From an uncultured Lachnospiraceae bacterium (lineage in GTDB: Bacteria > Bacillota > Clostridia > Lachnospirales > Lachnospiraceae), in contig CANDAG010000039.1 of assembly GCA_947382625.1 (NCBI GenBank), positions 1 to 35,232 on the forward strand: a stretch of DNA of 35,232 nucleotides, written 5' to 3'. The position numbers and the translations under genes were made by a program. Position 1 is the stretch's first letter. Every line of letters starts with the position of its first letter. Below are positions 26,860-34,708 of this stretch, piece by piece. Below the pieces are notes generated by a model that was not told the origin of the DNA, searched no databases, and was given only the letters and a program-made list of their open reading frames with translations.

Positions 26860-28721
26860 GCCAGTTGGTCAAAACCTATGAAAATAACATAGAAAAGGAT
26901 AAGCAGTCAGAAATCCGGCTTATGCCGATCGCCCATATGAGCGCCAATGCCCAGATTGAGATCACGCTGAGCCGTACGGGAGAGTTTCGGGATGCACAGA
27001 GAGTGGAAAGAGAAAGTGCAGTTACATTGATCCCGGTGACGGAAACCTCTGCCGGAAGGAGCTCGGGGATAGCGCCTCATGCCTTGAGCGATACCCTTTC
27101 CTATATTGCAGGAGACTTTTCTCTTTACTGTAAAGGAGAGAAGGACAAAAAAACTGCAGGGGACAAATTTGAGGCCTACCTTGCCAATCTGAAGGGCTGG
27201 GCAGAGTCAGAGCACTCTCATCCAAAGGTCTGGGCCATATATGGATATCTTTCAAAAAGCCGGTTGATCTCTGATCTGATCAGCTCAGATCTGGCAGGGC
27301 TGGAGGAGGATGGAACCTTTGACGGCAAAAAGATCAGCGGACAGCCTTATGAAAAAGCGATGGTCAGATTCCGGGTTCTGGAGGAAGGGCAGGAGAAGAC
27401 GGGAACATGGGAGGATGAGTCGCTGATCAGATGTTATACCGGGTATTATCTGACGAAACAACAGGGAAAAAAGGATATCTGCTATTTTAGCGGGGAAACC
27501 CGGACAGTCTCAGAGAACCACCCCAAAGGGATCGTGGCGTCAGACTATGGGGCGAAGCTGGTATCCGCAAATGATAATCAGGGGTACACCTACAGAGGCA
27601 GGTTTCAGAGCGCGGAGCAGGCATGCGCACTCAGCTATGAAGCGTCCCAGAAGCTCCACAGCGCCCTGACATGGCTTGCCCGGACGCAGGGAACGGCTAT
27701 TGGCAGCCAGGACAAGAGAACATTTATCTGTTGGAATCCCGGCGGTAAAAAGACGCCTGATTTATTTGATGAGTTTGGCCTGACAGAAGATGAGGAAACC
27801 GTAAGCCAGGAGATTTCCTGGAGGAAAAAACTGATAAAAGCATTTCAGGGATACAGGGATCAGTTTGATAAGAATGATCCGATCATTATTATAGGATTGG
27901 ATGCTGCAACAACGGGCCGCCTTTCGGTTACCTATTATCATGAGCTTCCGGCGTCAGATTTTCTGGACAGGATCCTGTACTGGGGAGAAACCTGCAGCTG
28001 GGAATATATAAGGTTTAATGCACAGAAACAGCCATATTACATCGAGGAAACACCAGTGTTTAGAAGGATCGTGGAATGTGCGTTTGGTCGTGAAAGAGGA
28101 AATTTTATAGAGGCAGATGACCGTGTGCTGAAGGAACAGACCCAGCGTCTTGTCAAATGTATGATTGAAAAACAGCCGATCCCTTTTGATATTGTACATG
28201 CACTTACACTGCGGGCCTCCACGCCGCTGGCTTATTCGAGAGGAAACAGGGAAAAGGTGCTGTCCACAGCATGTGCTTTGATCAGTAAGTATTATCAGGA
28301 TAAAAATATGGAAAGACAGGAGGAAAGAGACCATATGAAACTGGATCTTGAAAATCATGACAGAAGCTATCTGTTCGGAAGACTGCTTGCTGTCTGTGAG
28401 TCCGTAGAGAGGGCAACCTATGACAGAGGGGAAGCACGGGAACCCAATGCGATCCGGCTGCAGTCTGCTTATGTCAATCATCCCATGCAGACCTGGAAAA
28501 TTCTGGATGGATTGTTGAACCCCTATTTTCAGAAGCTGAAGCCAGGGATGCGGGAGTATTTCAGGAATCTGATCACAGAGATCGTCGCCGCACTGGAAGA
28601 GGAGGATGCGAAAATATTGAATCAGGAGCTGAGGGAGAGCTACCTTTTAGGTTACTATCTGCAAAGAGCAGAATTTGGTAAGAAAAAAGAAACAAAAAAG
28701 GAGGAACAGGACAATGAGTAA
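26847..28721 (+). CDS. cas8c: Type I-C Cascade large subunit Cas8c (Csd1)
   Basis: The 624-aa product begins MSWMSQLVKTYENNIEKDK. Family-typical segments include GIAPHALSDTLSYIAGDF, CYFSGE, LVSANDNQGYTYRGRF and HSALTWLARTQG. Cas8c recognises the PAM and recruits Cas3. The C-terminal part from Met497 probably also gives a separate Cas11c (see its own entry). The gene overlaps cas5c by 13 bp and cas7 by 8 bp, so the Cascade genes are tightly coupled. The last residues are Lys/Glu-rich and overlap the ribosome binding site of cas7. Confidence 0.95.
   Translation: MSWMSQLVKTYENNIEKDKQSEIRLMPIAHMSANAQIEITLSRTGEFRDAQRVERESAVTLIPVTETSAGRSSGIAPHALSDTLSYIAGDFSLYCKGEKDKKTAGDKFEAYLANLKGWAESEHSHPKVWAIYGYLSKSRLISDLISSDLAGLEEDGTFDGKKISGQPYEKAMVRFRVLEEGQEKTGTWEDESLIRCYTGYYLTKQQGKKDICYFSGETRTVSENHPKGIVASDYGAKLVSANDNQGYTYRGRFQSAEQACALSYEASQKLHSALTWLARTQGTAIGSQDKRTFICWNPGGKKTPDLFDEFGLTEDEETVSQEISWRKKLIKAFQGYRDQFDKNDPIIIIGLDAATTGRLSVTYYHELPASDFLDRILYWGETCSWEYIRFNAQKQPYYIEETPVFRRIVECAFGRERGNFIEADDRVLKEQTQRLVKCMIEKQPIPFDIVHALTLRASTPLAYSRGNREKVLSTACALISKYYQDKNMERQEERDHMKLDLENHDRSYLFGRLLAVCESVERATYDRGEAREPNAIRLQSAYVNHPMQTWKILDGLLNPYFQKLKPGMREYFRNLITEIVAALEEEDAKILNQELRESYLLGYYLQRAEFGKKKETKKEEQDNE
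28335..28721 (+). CDS. cas11c: Predicted internal product Cas11c (Cascade small subunit)
   Basis: Inside cas8c an in-frame ATG at 28335 (Met497) is preceded by GGAGG at 28319-28323, 11 bases away. It would yield a 128-residue, mainly helical protein starting MKLDLENHDRSYLFGRLL. In type I-C systems the small subunit is known to be made from an internal start in cas8c and to have about this size, so the site fits well. Other nearby in-frame ATGs, such as the one at 28308, lack such a ribosome binding site. This is a prediction from the start signal, not from a separate gene. Confidence 0.65.
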   Translation: MKLDLENHDRSYLFGRLLAVCESVERATYDRGEAREPNAIRLQSAYVNHPMQTWKILDGLLNPYFQKLKPGMREYFRNLITEIVAALEEEDAKILNQELRESYLLGYYLQRAEFGKKKETKKEEQDNE

Positions 28722-29562
28722 TTTACAGAATAAGATAGATTTTACGGTACTGATCAAGGTGGCGAACGCCAATCCGAATGGGGATCCCTTAAACGGGAAC
28801 CGCCCGCGCACTTCCTATGCAGGACAGGGTGAGATTTCAGACGTATGCCTTAAGAGAAAGATCAGGAATCGTCTGCAGGATATGGGAGAAGCTGTTTTTG
28901 TACAGTCATCGGACCGGAGCAACGACGGCTTCACATCATTAAGCGAAAGGGCTTCCGGGAATATTGTTGACTATAAGTCAAATGAAGAGTATGCAAAGAA
29001 GGCCTGCGAGAAATGGATCGATGTTCGTACCTTTGGGCAGGTATTTGCATTTAAGGGGAAGGACAAAAAAGACGGTGTTTCTGTACCGGTAAGAGGCCCG
29101 GTATCCATCCATCAGGCGCTTAGCTGTTCCCCGGTTGACATTAACACGATGCAGATCACCAAAAGTGTGAACAGCGAGCCGGGAGAGAAAAAGGGATCCG
29201 ATACAATGGGGACAAAGCATTTTGTGGAATTTGGTCTGTACAGGATGAAGGGTTCTATTAATGTCCAGCTGGCAGAAAAGACCGGATTTTCAGAAGAGGA
29301 CGCGGAGCTTTTGAAGGAGGCGCTCAGAACCCTCTTTATCAATGATGCTTCCTCCGCAAGACCGGACGGAAGTATGGAGGTGGTTTCCGTATATTGGTGG
29401 CGGCATAACAATAAGATCGGGCAATACTCTGCGGCAAAGGTGCATGATTCTATAAAGATCACTTTGAAAGAAGGAGTTCTGATCCCGGCATCAGTGGAGG
29501 ACTATGAAATCCGGATTGAGAATCTTCCGGGACTTGAGCCCGAGATCATTGCAGGTATATAA
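28714..29562 (+). CDS. cas7c: Type I-C Cascade backbone Cas7 (Csd2)
   Basis: The protein has 282 residues. It opens with the Cas7/Csd2 signature NANPNGDPLNGNRPRTSYAG, followed by GEISDVCLKRKIRNRLQD. Several copies polymerise along the crRNA to form the Cascade spine. The start ATG overlaps the cas8c stop (ATGAGTAA, 8 bp) and follows AAAGGAGG. Codons upstream of this ATG in the same frame belong to the cas8c end. The product includes the typical central segment RTFGQVFAFKG and ends near LEPEIIAGI. Confidence 0.96.
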   Translation: MSNLQNKIDFTVLIKVANANPNGDPLNGNRPRTSYAGQGEISDVCLKRKIRNRLQDMGEAVFVQSSDRSNDGFTSLSERASGNIVDYKSNEEYAKKACEKWIDVRTFGQVFAFKGKDKKDGVSVPVRGPVSIHQALSCSPVDINTMQITKSVNSEPGEKKGSDTMGTKHFVEFGLYRMKGSINVQLAEKTGFSEEDAELLKEALRTLFINDASSARPDGSMEVVSVYWWRHNNKIGQYSAAKVHDSIKITLKEGVLIPASVEDYEIRIENLPGLEPEIIAGI

Positions 29563-29566
29563 GAGT

Positions 29567-30235
29567 ATGTACAGTGAAGATGATTATCTGATGCTTTCGG
29601 GACTGCAGCATTTTGTGTATTGCAGGAGACAGTGGGCGCTCATACATATCGAACAGCAATGGGCAGAAAATGAGAGAACAGTGGACGGACATTTGTTCCA
29701 TACAGTGGCTCATAACAGTGAAAAGACGGAAAAGAGAGGCAATCTGCTTATAACAAGAGGGCTTGGCATCAAGTCGTCACGTCTTGGACTGTCGGGAATC
29801 TGTGATGTGGTGGAGTTTCACAGATCAGAGGATGGGATTACTCTGTTTGCCTATGAAGGGCTATGGCAGCCTTATCCGGTGGAGTACAAAAAGGGACTGC
29901 CCAAAACAAATGAAGCAGATGAGCTGCAATTATGCGCGCAGGCCATGTGTCTTGAGGAAATGCTGGTATGCCATATTCCCGCAGGCAGTCTCTTTTATGG
30001 GGAGAATCGCAGAAGGAAGACGGTAGAATTCACAGAGCAGATGCGGTCAAAGGTATGCCGTATGGCAGAAGAAATGCATGATTTGTGGAATAAAGGGCAT
30101 ACGCCTGCGGTAAAGCCTCAGAAAGGCTGTAACGCCTGTTCATTAAAGGAGATCTGCATGCCCGGATTAAGTAAAGTAAAAGCAGTTTCCGACTATATTG
30201 AGGACAGGCTTATGGAAGAGAAGAGCAACGAATAA
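29567..30235 (+). CDS. cas4: Cas4 adaptation nuclease
   Basis: The 222-aa RecB-like protein starts MYSEDDYLMLSGLQHF, 4 bases after the cas7 stop. Four cysteines that bind the iron-sulfur cluster are visible: Cys19 in VYCRRQW, and Cys188, Cys191 and Cys197 in GCNACSLKEIC. The nuclease core shows GICDVVEFH (motif II Asp), PVEYKKG (Glu-x-Lys) and the following DELQLCAQA. Cas4 trims prespacers and ensures spacers with a correct PAM enter in the right orientation. All key residues are present. An upstream in-frame start at 29504 lies inside cas7 and is rejected. Confidence 0.95.
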   Translation: MYSEDDYLMLSGLQHFVYCRRQWALIHIEQQWAENERTVDGHLFHTVAHNSEKTEKRGNLLITRGLGIKSSRLGLSGICDVVEFHRSEDGITLFAYEGLWQPYPVEYKKGLPKTNEADELQLCAQAMCLEEMLVCHIPAGSLFYGENRRRKTVEFTEQMRSKVCRMAEEMHDLWNKGHTPAVKPQKGCNACSLKEICMPGLSKVKAVSDYIEDRLMEEKSNE

Positions 30236-30255
30236 GCGAAAGGGGGCCGCCTAAG

Positions 30256-31287
30256 ATGCGAAAGTTACTGAATACCCTGTATATCACAACGGAAAATGCT
30301 TTTTTGTCCCTGGAAGGGGAAACGGTATGTGTGGAGATTAACCGGAGAAAGGTTGGACAATTCCCTCTTCATACCCTGGAGAGCATTGTCTGTTTTACCT
30401 ATAATGGAGCAACGCCGGCCTTTATGGGGGTATGTGCGGCAAAAGGAATCAATCTCGCATTTTACAGTCCTTTCGGCAGGTTTTTATGCAGGGTAAGCGG
30501 CGCCAGCCAGGGAAATGTACTTTTAAGGAAGGCGCAATACCGGATATCCGATCGTCCGGAACAAAGCTGCCTGATCGCCAGAAATTTTATTCTTGGAAAG
30601 GTGTTCAATTGCCGGTGGAGTGTAGACAGGACTCTGCGAGACCACGCCCTCAGAGTGGATCAGGAAAAATGCCAAAAAGCAATCCGGTATTTATCAAATG
30701 CCCTTGAGAAGATAAAGCAGGAAGAAAATCTGGATTCGCTCCGTGGGCTGGAGGGCGAATGTGCTTCTGTTTATTTCGGTATTTTTAATGAGCTGATATT
30801 GAACCAGAAGGAAGATTTCAGTTTTAATGGGAGAAACAAACGACCGCCCTTAGATAGAATCAACGCGATGCTTTCTTTCGGCTACAGTCTCCTTGCAAAT
30901 GATTGCGCCGGCACCCTGGAAGGCGCAGGTTTGGATTCTTATGTGGGATTTTTACATCGGGATCGCCCAGGCAGAAGGTCACTGGCTCTTGACCTCATGG
31001 AAGAAATGAGAGCGCCATTGGTGGATAGATTTGTATTAACGATGGTTAATAACCGTCAGATAAAGAAAGAGCATTTTCAAATCTCAGAGAGCGGAGCCGT
31101 AGAGTTTACAGAGGATGGCAAAAAGAAGTTTATTGCTGCTTGGCAGGAGCGTAAACGGGAGCAGATGACGCATCCCTATCTCCAGGAAAAAATATGCTGG
31201 GGATTGGTACCGCATGTCCAGGCTATGCTGCTTGCCAGACACCTTCGGGGAGATATTGACGGTTATCCGCCGTTTTTGTGGAAGTGA
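30256..31287 (+). CDS. cas1: Cas1 integrase (type I-C)
   Basis: The 343-aa product begins MRKLLNTLYITTENAFLSLEG. The metal-binding residues appear as a Glu in RGLEGECASVYF (Glu166 or Glu168), His234 in YVGFLHRDRPGR, and Asp246 or Glu249 in LALDLMEEMR. Cas1 with Cas2 inserts new spacers next to the leader. The gene lies 20 bases after cas4 and 7 before cas2. A GGGGG-rich ribosome binding site precedes it. Length and motifs are normal, so spacer acquisition is probably active. Confidence 0.96.
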   Translation: MRKLLNTLYITTENAFLSLEGETVCVEINRRKVGQFPLHTLESIVCFTYNGATPAFMGVCAAKGINLAFYSPFGRFLCRVSGASQGNVLLRKAQYRISDRPEQSCLIARNFILGKVFNCRWSVDRTLRDHALRVDQEKCQKAIRYLSNALEKIKQEENLDSLRGLEGECASVYFGIFNELILNQKEDFSFNGRNKRPPLDRINAMLSFGYSLLANDCAGTLEGAGLDSYVGFLHRDRPGRRSLALDLMEEMRAPLVDRFVLTMVNNRQIKKEHFQISESGAVEFTEDGKKKFIAAWQERKREQMTHPYLQEKICWGLVPHVQAMLLARHLRGDIDGYPPFLWK

Positions 31288-31294
31288 GGAAGCT

Positions 31295-31585
31295 ATGCTT
31301 GTTTTGATCACATATGATGTCAGTACAGAAGATTCAAAAGGAAAAGCGCGTTTGCGCAAGGTGGCGAAGCAATGTGTGAACTATGGACAGAGAGTACAAA
31401 ATTCCGTATTTGAATGTGTTTTGGATCCGGGGCAATGCAAATTATTAAAGGCCAGTCTGTTGGAGATCATTGATATAGAAAAAGACAGTCTGAGGTTTTA
31501 TTATCTGGGAAATCAATATAAGGATAAAATTGAGCATTACGGTGTAAAGGAAACTTTTGAACAGGAAGGAGTACTCATTTTGTAA
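31295..31585 (+). CDS. cas2: Cas2 (type I-C)
   Basis: The 96-aa protein starts MLVLITYDVSTEDSKGKARL, with the conserved Asp8 at the end of the first strand. Cas2 forms the dimer that bridges two Cas1 dimers during spacer integration. The ATG at 31295 follows GAGGAAGCT, 7 bases after the cas1 stop; an upstream open stretch to 31214 is within cas1. It is the last cas gene. The leader starts right after its stop. Confidence 0.96.
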   Translation: MLVLITYDVSTEDSKGKARLRKVAKQCVNYGQRVQNSVFECVLDPGQCKLLKASLLEIIDIEKDSLRFYYLGNQYKDKIEHYGVKETFEQEGVLIL

Positions 31586-31753
31586 TGCGAACCGGAAGCA
31601 AACATAAAATTCCGGAAAGCTTCGCACCGGATAAATGTAAAAACAAATGCATTGGCGTGATAAAATATGTTTTTTTTAGTTGCAATAAGTTGATAGAAGT
31701 ATTTTGTTACAAATAAAGACAGAATATGTAAAAGTATTTTGGCTATATTTGCT
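31586..31753 (+). promoter_or_regulatory. CRISPR leader with candidate promoter
   Basis: This 168-bp AT-rich non-coding stretch lies between cas2 and the first repeat, in the same direction. A possible promoter is TTGTTA (31704-31709), a 17-base spacer and TGTAAA (31727-31732), giving a start about 15 bases before the first repeat. Its position, AT richness and the pristine adjoining repeats fit the leader end. Promoter boxes are only moderate matches. Confidence 0.7.
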
Positions 31754-33300
31754 GTCACTCCCCTTGCGGGAGTGTGGATTGAAATCTTTCTTATTTGTAA
31801 TCTCAAGTTTACTTCCTCGTCACTCCCCTTGCGGGAGTGTGGATTGAAATCGTACAGCATAGAGCTGCACGACTCATCAGACGGCGTCACTCCCCTTGCG
31901 GGAGTGTGGATTGAAATCTTGTAAAGGGGCATCCAATCCTATGCTGTCACAGTCACTCCCCTTGCGGGAGTGTGGATTGAAATTGTAGGTTTTGATCTCT
32001 CTGTTTTTAACGGTAAGTCACTCCCCTTGCGGGAGTGTGGATTGAAATATTTTAAATTGTTCCTGATCGCCTGCGCCATAGCGTCACTCCCCTTGCGGGA
32101 GTGTGGATTGAAATTTTGGATTCTTCGGCTCTGGATCAGATCAAGGACGTCACTCCCCTTGCGGGAGTGTGGATTGAAATCTATGTAGTTTGTTTTTTAT
32201 TGATAACTGCTAGAGTCACTCCCCTTGCGGGAGTGTGGATTGAAATTACGGTATCTGTTGGGATGTCCTCGAAATAGAACGTCACTCCCCTTGCGGGAGT
32301 GTGGATTGAAATAGACATACTCGTCCTCCCTTCCTACAAAAAAGGGTCACTCCCCTTGCGGGAGTGTGGATTGAAATCTTCCTGGGAACCACCGTGAAGA
32401 ATTATTGAGATGTCACTCCCCTTGCGGGAGTGTGGATTGAAATATCGATGCGAAACGTGCAGTAGAGTTTTTGAATGGTCACTCCCCTTGCGGGAGTGTG
32501 GATTGAAATGCTCCGTACCTGCGGAACGATATCTTACAGCTGGCGTCACTCCCCTTGCGGGAGTGTGGATTGAAATGCTCCGTACCTGCGGAACGATATC
32601 TTACAGCTGGGTCACTCCCCTTGCGGGAGTGTGGATTGAAATGATGAACTGGGAAGCTCGGTAGTTGCCTTAGGAAAGTCACTCCCCTTGCGGGAGTGTG
32701 GATTGAAATTTGTTGGGGCAGTAGCTGGACAGGAAATTGAGTTGTCACTCCCCTTGCGGGAGTGTGGATTGAAATAAATATAAACAGGCTAAAGAGAATC
32801 CGGAAAGGAGTCACTCCTCTTGCGGGAGTGTGGATTGAAATTATTATTATTAAGACAGCTCTTCAATTTTATGTGTCACTCCCCTTGCGGGAGTGTGGAT
32901 TGAAATCATATTTACATGGCAGCATTTACTCCGGCAGAGGTCACTCCCCTTGCGGGAGTGTGGATTGAAATTTTGAGTGGGCATACCGCAAGCATCATAT
33001 CGATCGTCACTCCCCTTGCGGGAGTGTGGATTGAAATGTAAAAAAGCAGTACGGGATTGATGACTACAGATGGTCACTCCCTTTGCGGGAGTATGGATTG
33101 AAATCTGGGTGTATTGCTACACAGGAGCAGGTGGCAGAGGTCACTCCCCTTGCGGGAGTGTGGATTGAAATGTTACTATGGCAAAAAAGGCCGGCGTTGA
33201 GGAAGTCACTCCCCATGCGGGGTGTGGATTGAAATAACTGTCAACGTCTACTTCTTTCAGAATGCCTTGTCACTCCCCTTGTGGGAGTGTAGATTAAAAT
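31754..33300 (+). CRISPR. Type I-C CRISPR array, 24 repeats, 23 spacers, plus a decayed 25th repeat to 33364
   Basis: The 32-bp repeat begins GTCACTCCCC and ends GGATTGAAAT. ACTCCC and GGGAGT form a 6-bp stem around CTTGC, and the 3' part would become the 11-nt crRNA handle after Cas5c cleavage. Repeats start at 31754, 31819, 31886, 31952, 32017, 32083, 32149, 32215, 32281, 32346, 32412, 32478, 32545, 32611, 32678, 32744, 32810, 32875, 32940, 33006, 33073, 33140, 33205 and 33269. Spacers are 33-35 nt. The copy at 32810 has one change, 33073 has two, 33205 is one base short and 33269 has three changes. A degenerate copy sits at about 33333-33364. Decay at the far end confirms that the leader is at the cas2 side. 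Spacers 12 (32510-32544) and 13 (32577-32610) are the same. Confidence 0.99.
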
Positions 33301-33505
33301 TTGCCAGGTATATCATCTCAAATGTAAGCAATGTAGCTTCCCCTATAGGGCATAGGCTAAAACTAAGAAGAAAGCACAAAGTAAACAGTAAATCGAGATT
33401 ATAAATACGAAAATTAGTGCGGAAATTGAAGCCTTTGAAATGGTCTTATGTGTACATGGTAAAAGGGCGGATTTGCAGATGTTGTTTTCAGAGGGAGGAA
33501 AAATT

Positions 33506-33832
33506 GTGATCATGGAAGGAATAGTTGGATTGGTTTGTTGTATTTTATGTGCATTCCCTTTATTTGTAATGGGGCATTACAACAATAATAGCAGAGAACC
33601 TATTACTTTTTGGGCCGGAGATAAGAGTTTAAAAGAAAAAGTGAAGGATATTCAGGGATATAATAAAGAAATATCAAAGTTATATTTGATGTGTGCTTTG
33701 GTGTTTGCGGCAACAGGGATACTTTGCCTGATATATTTTTGGCTGGGAATGATTTGCGTTTTACTTGAAAGCACATTGGGAATATATGTTGTATGGAAGA
33801 TATATAAAAATATTCTTTTGAGAAATTTATAA
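33506..33832 (+). CDS. Small membrane protein of unknown function
   Basis: A GTG at 33506 lies 7 bases after GGAGG (33494-33498). An ATG two codons later (33512) is the alternative start; the frame is open to 33440 without a ribosome binding site. The ~108-residue product has one N-terminal hydrophobic helix (EGIVGLVCCILCAFPLFVMG), a polar middle with FWAGDKSLKEKVKDIQGYNK, and two more helices, giving three membrane passes. The FW.G......VKDI..YNK pattern recurs in small Firmicute membrane proteins without known function. It lies just past the decayed end of the CRISPR array in AT-rich DNA. A role in immunity is not supported by anything seen. Confidence 0.65.
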   Translation: MIMEGIVGLVCCILCAFPLFVMGHYNNNSREPITFWAGDKSLKEKVKDIQGYNKEISKLYLMCALVFAATGILCLIYFWLGMICVLLESTLGIYVVWKIYKNILLRNL

Positions 33833-33880
33833 ATTCATAAACGGAACGACAAAAAGACGAACAATAAGATTAATGGATTC

Positions 33881-33948
33881 AAAAGCCGGCTTTTATTAAC
33901 ATAGGGATGACTCGCAGGGCCTGTCATCCGTTGTTTGGGCTGGCTTTT
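33881..33948. repeat. Nested palindromic element between convergent genes, possible bidirectional terminator
   Basis: AAAAGCCGGC (33881-33890) pairs with GCTGGCTTTT (33939-33948) at 9 of 10 positions. Inside, GGATGAC (33905-33911) pairs exactly with GTCATCC (33923-33929). The left arm is also part of a perfect 14-bp palindrome (33881-33894). The element lies between two convergent genes (33832 and 33954), so terminating both is plausible, but the two-level structure is more elaborate than a simple terminator. Confidence 0.55.
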
Positions 33949-33953
33949 GATCA

Positions 33954-34265
33954 TCAGAACATATATTTAGCAAATCTTTTATCTATATCATCCCGGAATT
34001 TCATTCCCTTAAGCAGACTGAAGTCAGGATTTATAAGTCGGTCTCTGTTGTCTCTCAAAAACCGGAAAAGCAGGGCGTGGCAGTCCTGGTCATACAAAAG
34101 ATCCAAAACAGACATGAACTGGGCCTGGGTAGCTTCTTCCGGGTGGAGAAAAAAATAGAAATCTTCATCACTTGCATAATTGCAAAGGCATACATATTCA
34201 ATATATAATGATTTATCATATGGCGTACATTCTTCCCATCTTTTGTAGGCATCTTCTAATGTCAT
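33954..34265 (-). CDS. Hypothetical protein, 103 aa
   Basis: On the minus strand an ATG at 34265 is preceded by GGGAGG eight bases upstream, which decides the start over a TTG at 34286. The product begins MTLEDAYKRWEECTPYDKSL and is acidic and aromatic-rich, with the segment DEDFYFFLHPEEATQAQFM. It has no membrane helix or signal peptide, and I do not recognise the family. A strong sigma-A promoter lies about 65 bases upstream (34328-34356). It is transcribed divergently from the small XRE regulator, which may control it. Confidence 0.65.
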   Translation of the reverse strand: MTLEDAYKRWEECTPYDKSLYIEYVCLCNYASDEDFYFFLHPEEATQAQFMSVLDLLYDQDCHALLFRFLRDNRDRLINPDFSLLKGMKFRDDIDKRFAKYMF

Positions 34266-34326
34266 TTCTTTGTCCTCCCGATTCAATAAACAGATAATCT
34301 TGTATTTACAAGACTGTTTACAGAAT

Positions 34327-34356
34327 TATTATACCCTTATAATAGAACGGTAGCAA
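34327..34356 (-). promoter_or_regulatory. Strong minus-strand promoter with overlapping inverted repeat; divergent control region
   Basis: On the minus strand TTGCTA (34356-34351), a 17-base spacer and TATAAT (34333-34328) form a near-consensus promoter for the gene at 33954-34265. The -10 is one arm of an inverted repeat: TATTATA (34327-34333), CCCT, TATAATA (34338-34344). The other arm contains a plus-strand TATAAT (34338-34343), with TTTACA (34317-34322) 15 bases before it, pointing to the XRE gene. One dimeric regulator at the dyad could block both promoters. Confidence 0.6.
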
Positions 34357-34418
34357 TAGAAAAGACGCCGCAAGGATACGGTTTTTTTGTTTTTTATAAT
34401 TTTTTGATTTGTAAGAAA

Positions 34419-34628
34419 ATGATAAGATACGATAAGCTGTGGGATACAATGAAAGAAAAGGGAATAAGTGAATATAAGCTTTATACATATCATGGAGTCA
34501 GCAGGCAGACAATATATAAACTCAGGCACAATGAACTGGTATCTTTGCATACGATCAATAAGCTTTGCAATATTCTTGATACAAGGATTGAGGATGTCTG
34601 TACTTTTTATAAGGATGAGGAAATATAA
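34419..34628 (+). CDS. Small XRE-family (Cro/C1-type) transcriptional regulator
   Basis: The 69-aa protein starts MIRYDKLWDTMKEKGISEYK and is almost entirely a Cro/C1 helix-turn-helix: helices around KLWDTMKEKG, SEYKLYTYHGVSRQTIYKLR and LHTINKLCNILDTRIEDV. It should bind DNA as a dimer. An upstream in-frame TTG at 34404 is possible but lacks a ribosome binding site; the site at 34419 is also weak. The gene is AT-rich and divergent from the hypothetical protein at 33954-34265. An inverted repeat between them is its likely operator. A deleted copy of the same gene occurs at 35121-35172. Confidence 0.8.
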   Translation: MIRYDKLWDTMKEKGISEYKLYTYHGVSRQTIYKLRHNELVSLHTINKLCNILDTRIEDVCTFYKDEEI

Positions 34629-34674
34629 AAAAGATGGGAACCTTGCGAACTAATTCATATGCTGACTTTGCCAT
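34555..34674 (-). other. Short open frame antisense to the XRE gene, with a perfect ribosome binding site
   Basis: On the minus strand AGGAGG lies 9 bases before an ATG at 34674, giving MAKSAYELVRKVPIFFIF and ending at TGA 34557-34555 (39 aa). The first residues look like a real gene start, but the frame then runs antisense through the XRE 3' end. It is more likely the truncated 5' end of a gene cut by rearrangement than an intact small protein. Confidence 0.25.
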
Positions 34675-34708
34675 ACCTCATAACCTCCTAAAATAAAAAA
34701 GTGCAAAG

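Noticed and set aside
33365-33505. Possible gene start at 33440 upstream of the membrane protein
   Set aside because: The ATG at 33440 has no ribosome binding site and its residues are polar and unlike the family; the GTG/ATG after GGAGG fits better. The rest of this gap appears empty.
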